From the NCBI GenBank assembly GCA_922989275.2, contig OV277871.1, positions 2,170,001 to 2,234,000 on the forward strand: 64,000 nucleotides of DNA, read 5' to 3'. This DNA comes from Gari tellinella (Eukaryota; Mollusca; Bivalvia; Cardiida; Psammobiidae). Of the stretch, positions 63,964 to 64,000 are shown piece after piece; position 1 is the stretch's first letter; the number at the start of each line of letters is the position of its first letter. The notes below the pieces were generated by a model. It saw only the letters and a program-made list of their open reading frames with translations. It was not told where the DNA came from and did no database searches. The position numbers and the translations under genes were made by a program.

Positions 63964-64000
63964 ACCTCTTTGCTGCCTTAATTAACTCTTTCCTCCCTGA

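Overview
The window is nuclear DNA from an invertebrate animal, most likely a bivalve mollusc. That is an inference from three things: an AT-rich, intron-scale, repeat-saturated landscape; lophotrochozoan-looking L1-like and CR1/L2-like LINE fragments, tRNA-derived repeats and mariner debris; and one intronless rhodopsin-class GPCR. I cannot name the species. There are no bacterial operons and no CRISPR arrays. Only one host protein gene can be supported, the GPCR at 8166-9443. Everything else I recognise is mobile DNA or its remains.

Repeat families, named here for use below. MITE-A: about 245 bp, about 27-bp terminal inverted repeats (TIRs) starting CAGTGGAGAA, TA target, with a central palindrome. 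MITE-B: about 360-385 bp, TIR CAGTGCTCCCTC, TA target, also with a central palindrome. MITE-D and MITE-E: about 200 bp, TIRs CAGTCGAACTTCGAT and CAGTAAAACCTC, TA target, resembling pogo/Tigger ends. F: about 200 bp, bounded by copies of an ACCCTTTCACTG-like end. H: 200-255 bp, ends CAGGGCTGCC. I: about 240 bp, bounded by ACCCATT/CCCATAG-like ends, with a short GCGCCTTAAGGCGC hairpin. K: about 1.05 kb, ends TTAAGG..TTCGC, with an internal tRNA-like Pol III unit. 'P cassette' is the 60-70-bp palindrome (outer CAAACAG/CTGTTTG, inner GATCAGACGCC/GGCGTCTGATC) found inside MITE-A, MITE-B and F and on its own.

Layout. 0-3.3 kb: MITEs. 4.0-7.3 kb: decayed L1/Tx1-like LINE on the minus strand. 7.6-9.7 kb: GPCR with a hairpin MITE-D 25 bp past its stop. 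10.6-18.5 kb: dense MITEs, plus K1 inserted into a minisatellite. 18.5-18.9 kb: tyrosine-recombinase fossil. 19.4-35.8 kb: MITE-A/B/E/F/H/I copies, K2 and a second tRNA-containing TIR element at 28.5 kb. 35.8-53.5 kb and 56.6-61.8 kb: two direct copies of one ancestral segment. The first has been inflated by a Ty3/gypsy element (43.5-50.3 kb), two LINE 3' fragments, long hairpins and a tandem array. The two copies are separated by a LINE (53.5-56.6 kb) carrying a nested SINE, a nested mariner and an H element inside the mariner. 61.8-64.0 kb: more H, D and A elements.

The duplication is useful because one copy often preserves the empty site of an element present in the other. This gives direct evidence for the TA target of MITE-A, a B insertion, LINE insertions and hairpin insertions. 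The Ty3/gypsy element is dead: it has two in-frame stops, an offset gag/pol frame, and a Tyr where the first integrase catalytic Asp should be. The most unusual structures are the shared palindromic cassette, whose two arms co-vary across element families, and the TIR-bounded elements with an internal tRNA-like unit followed by a T-run.
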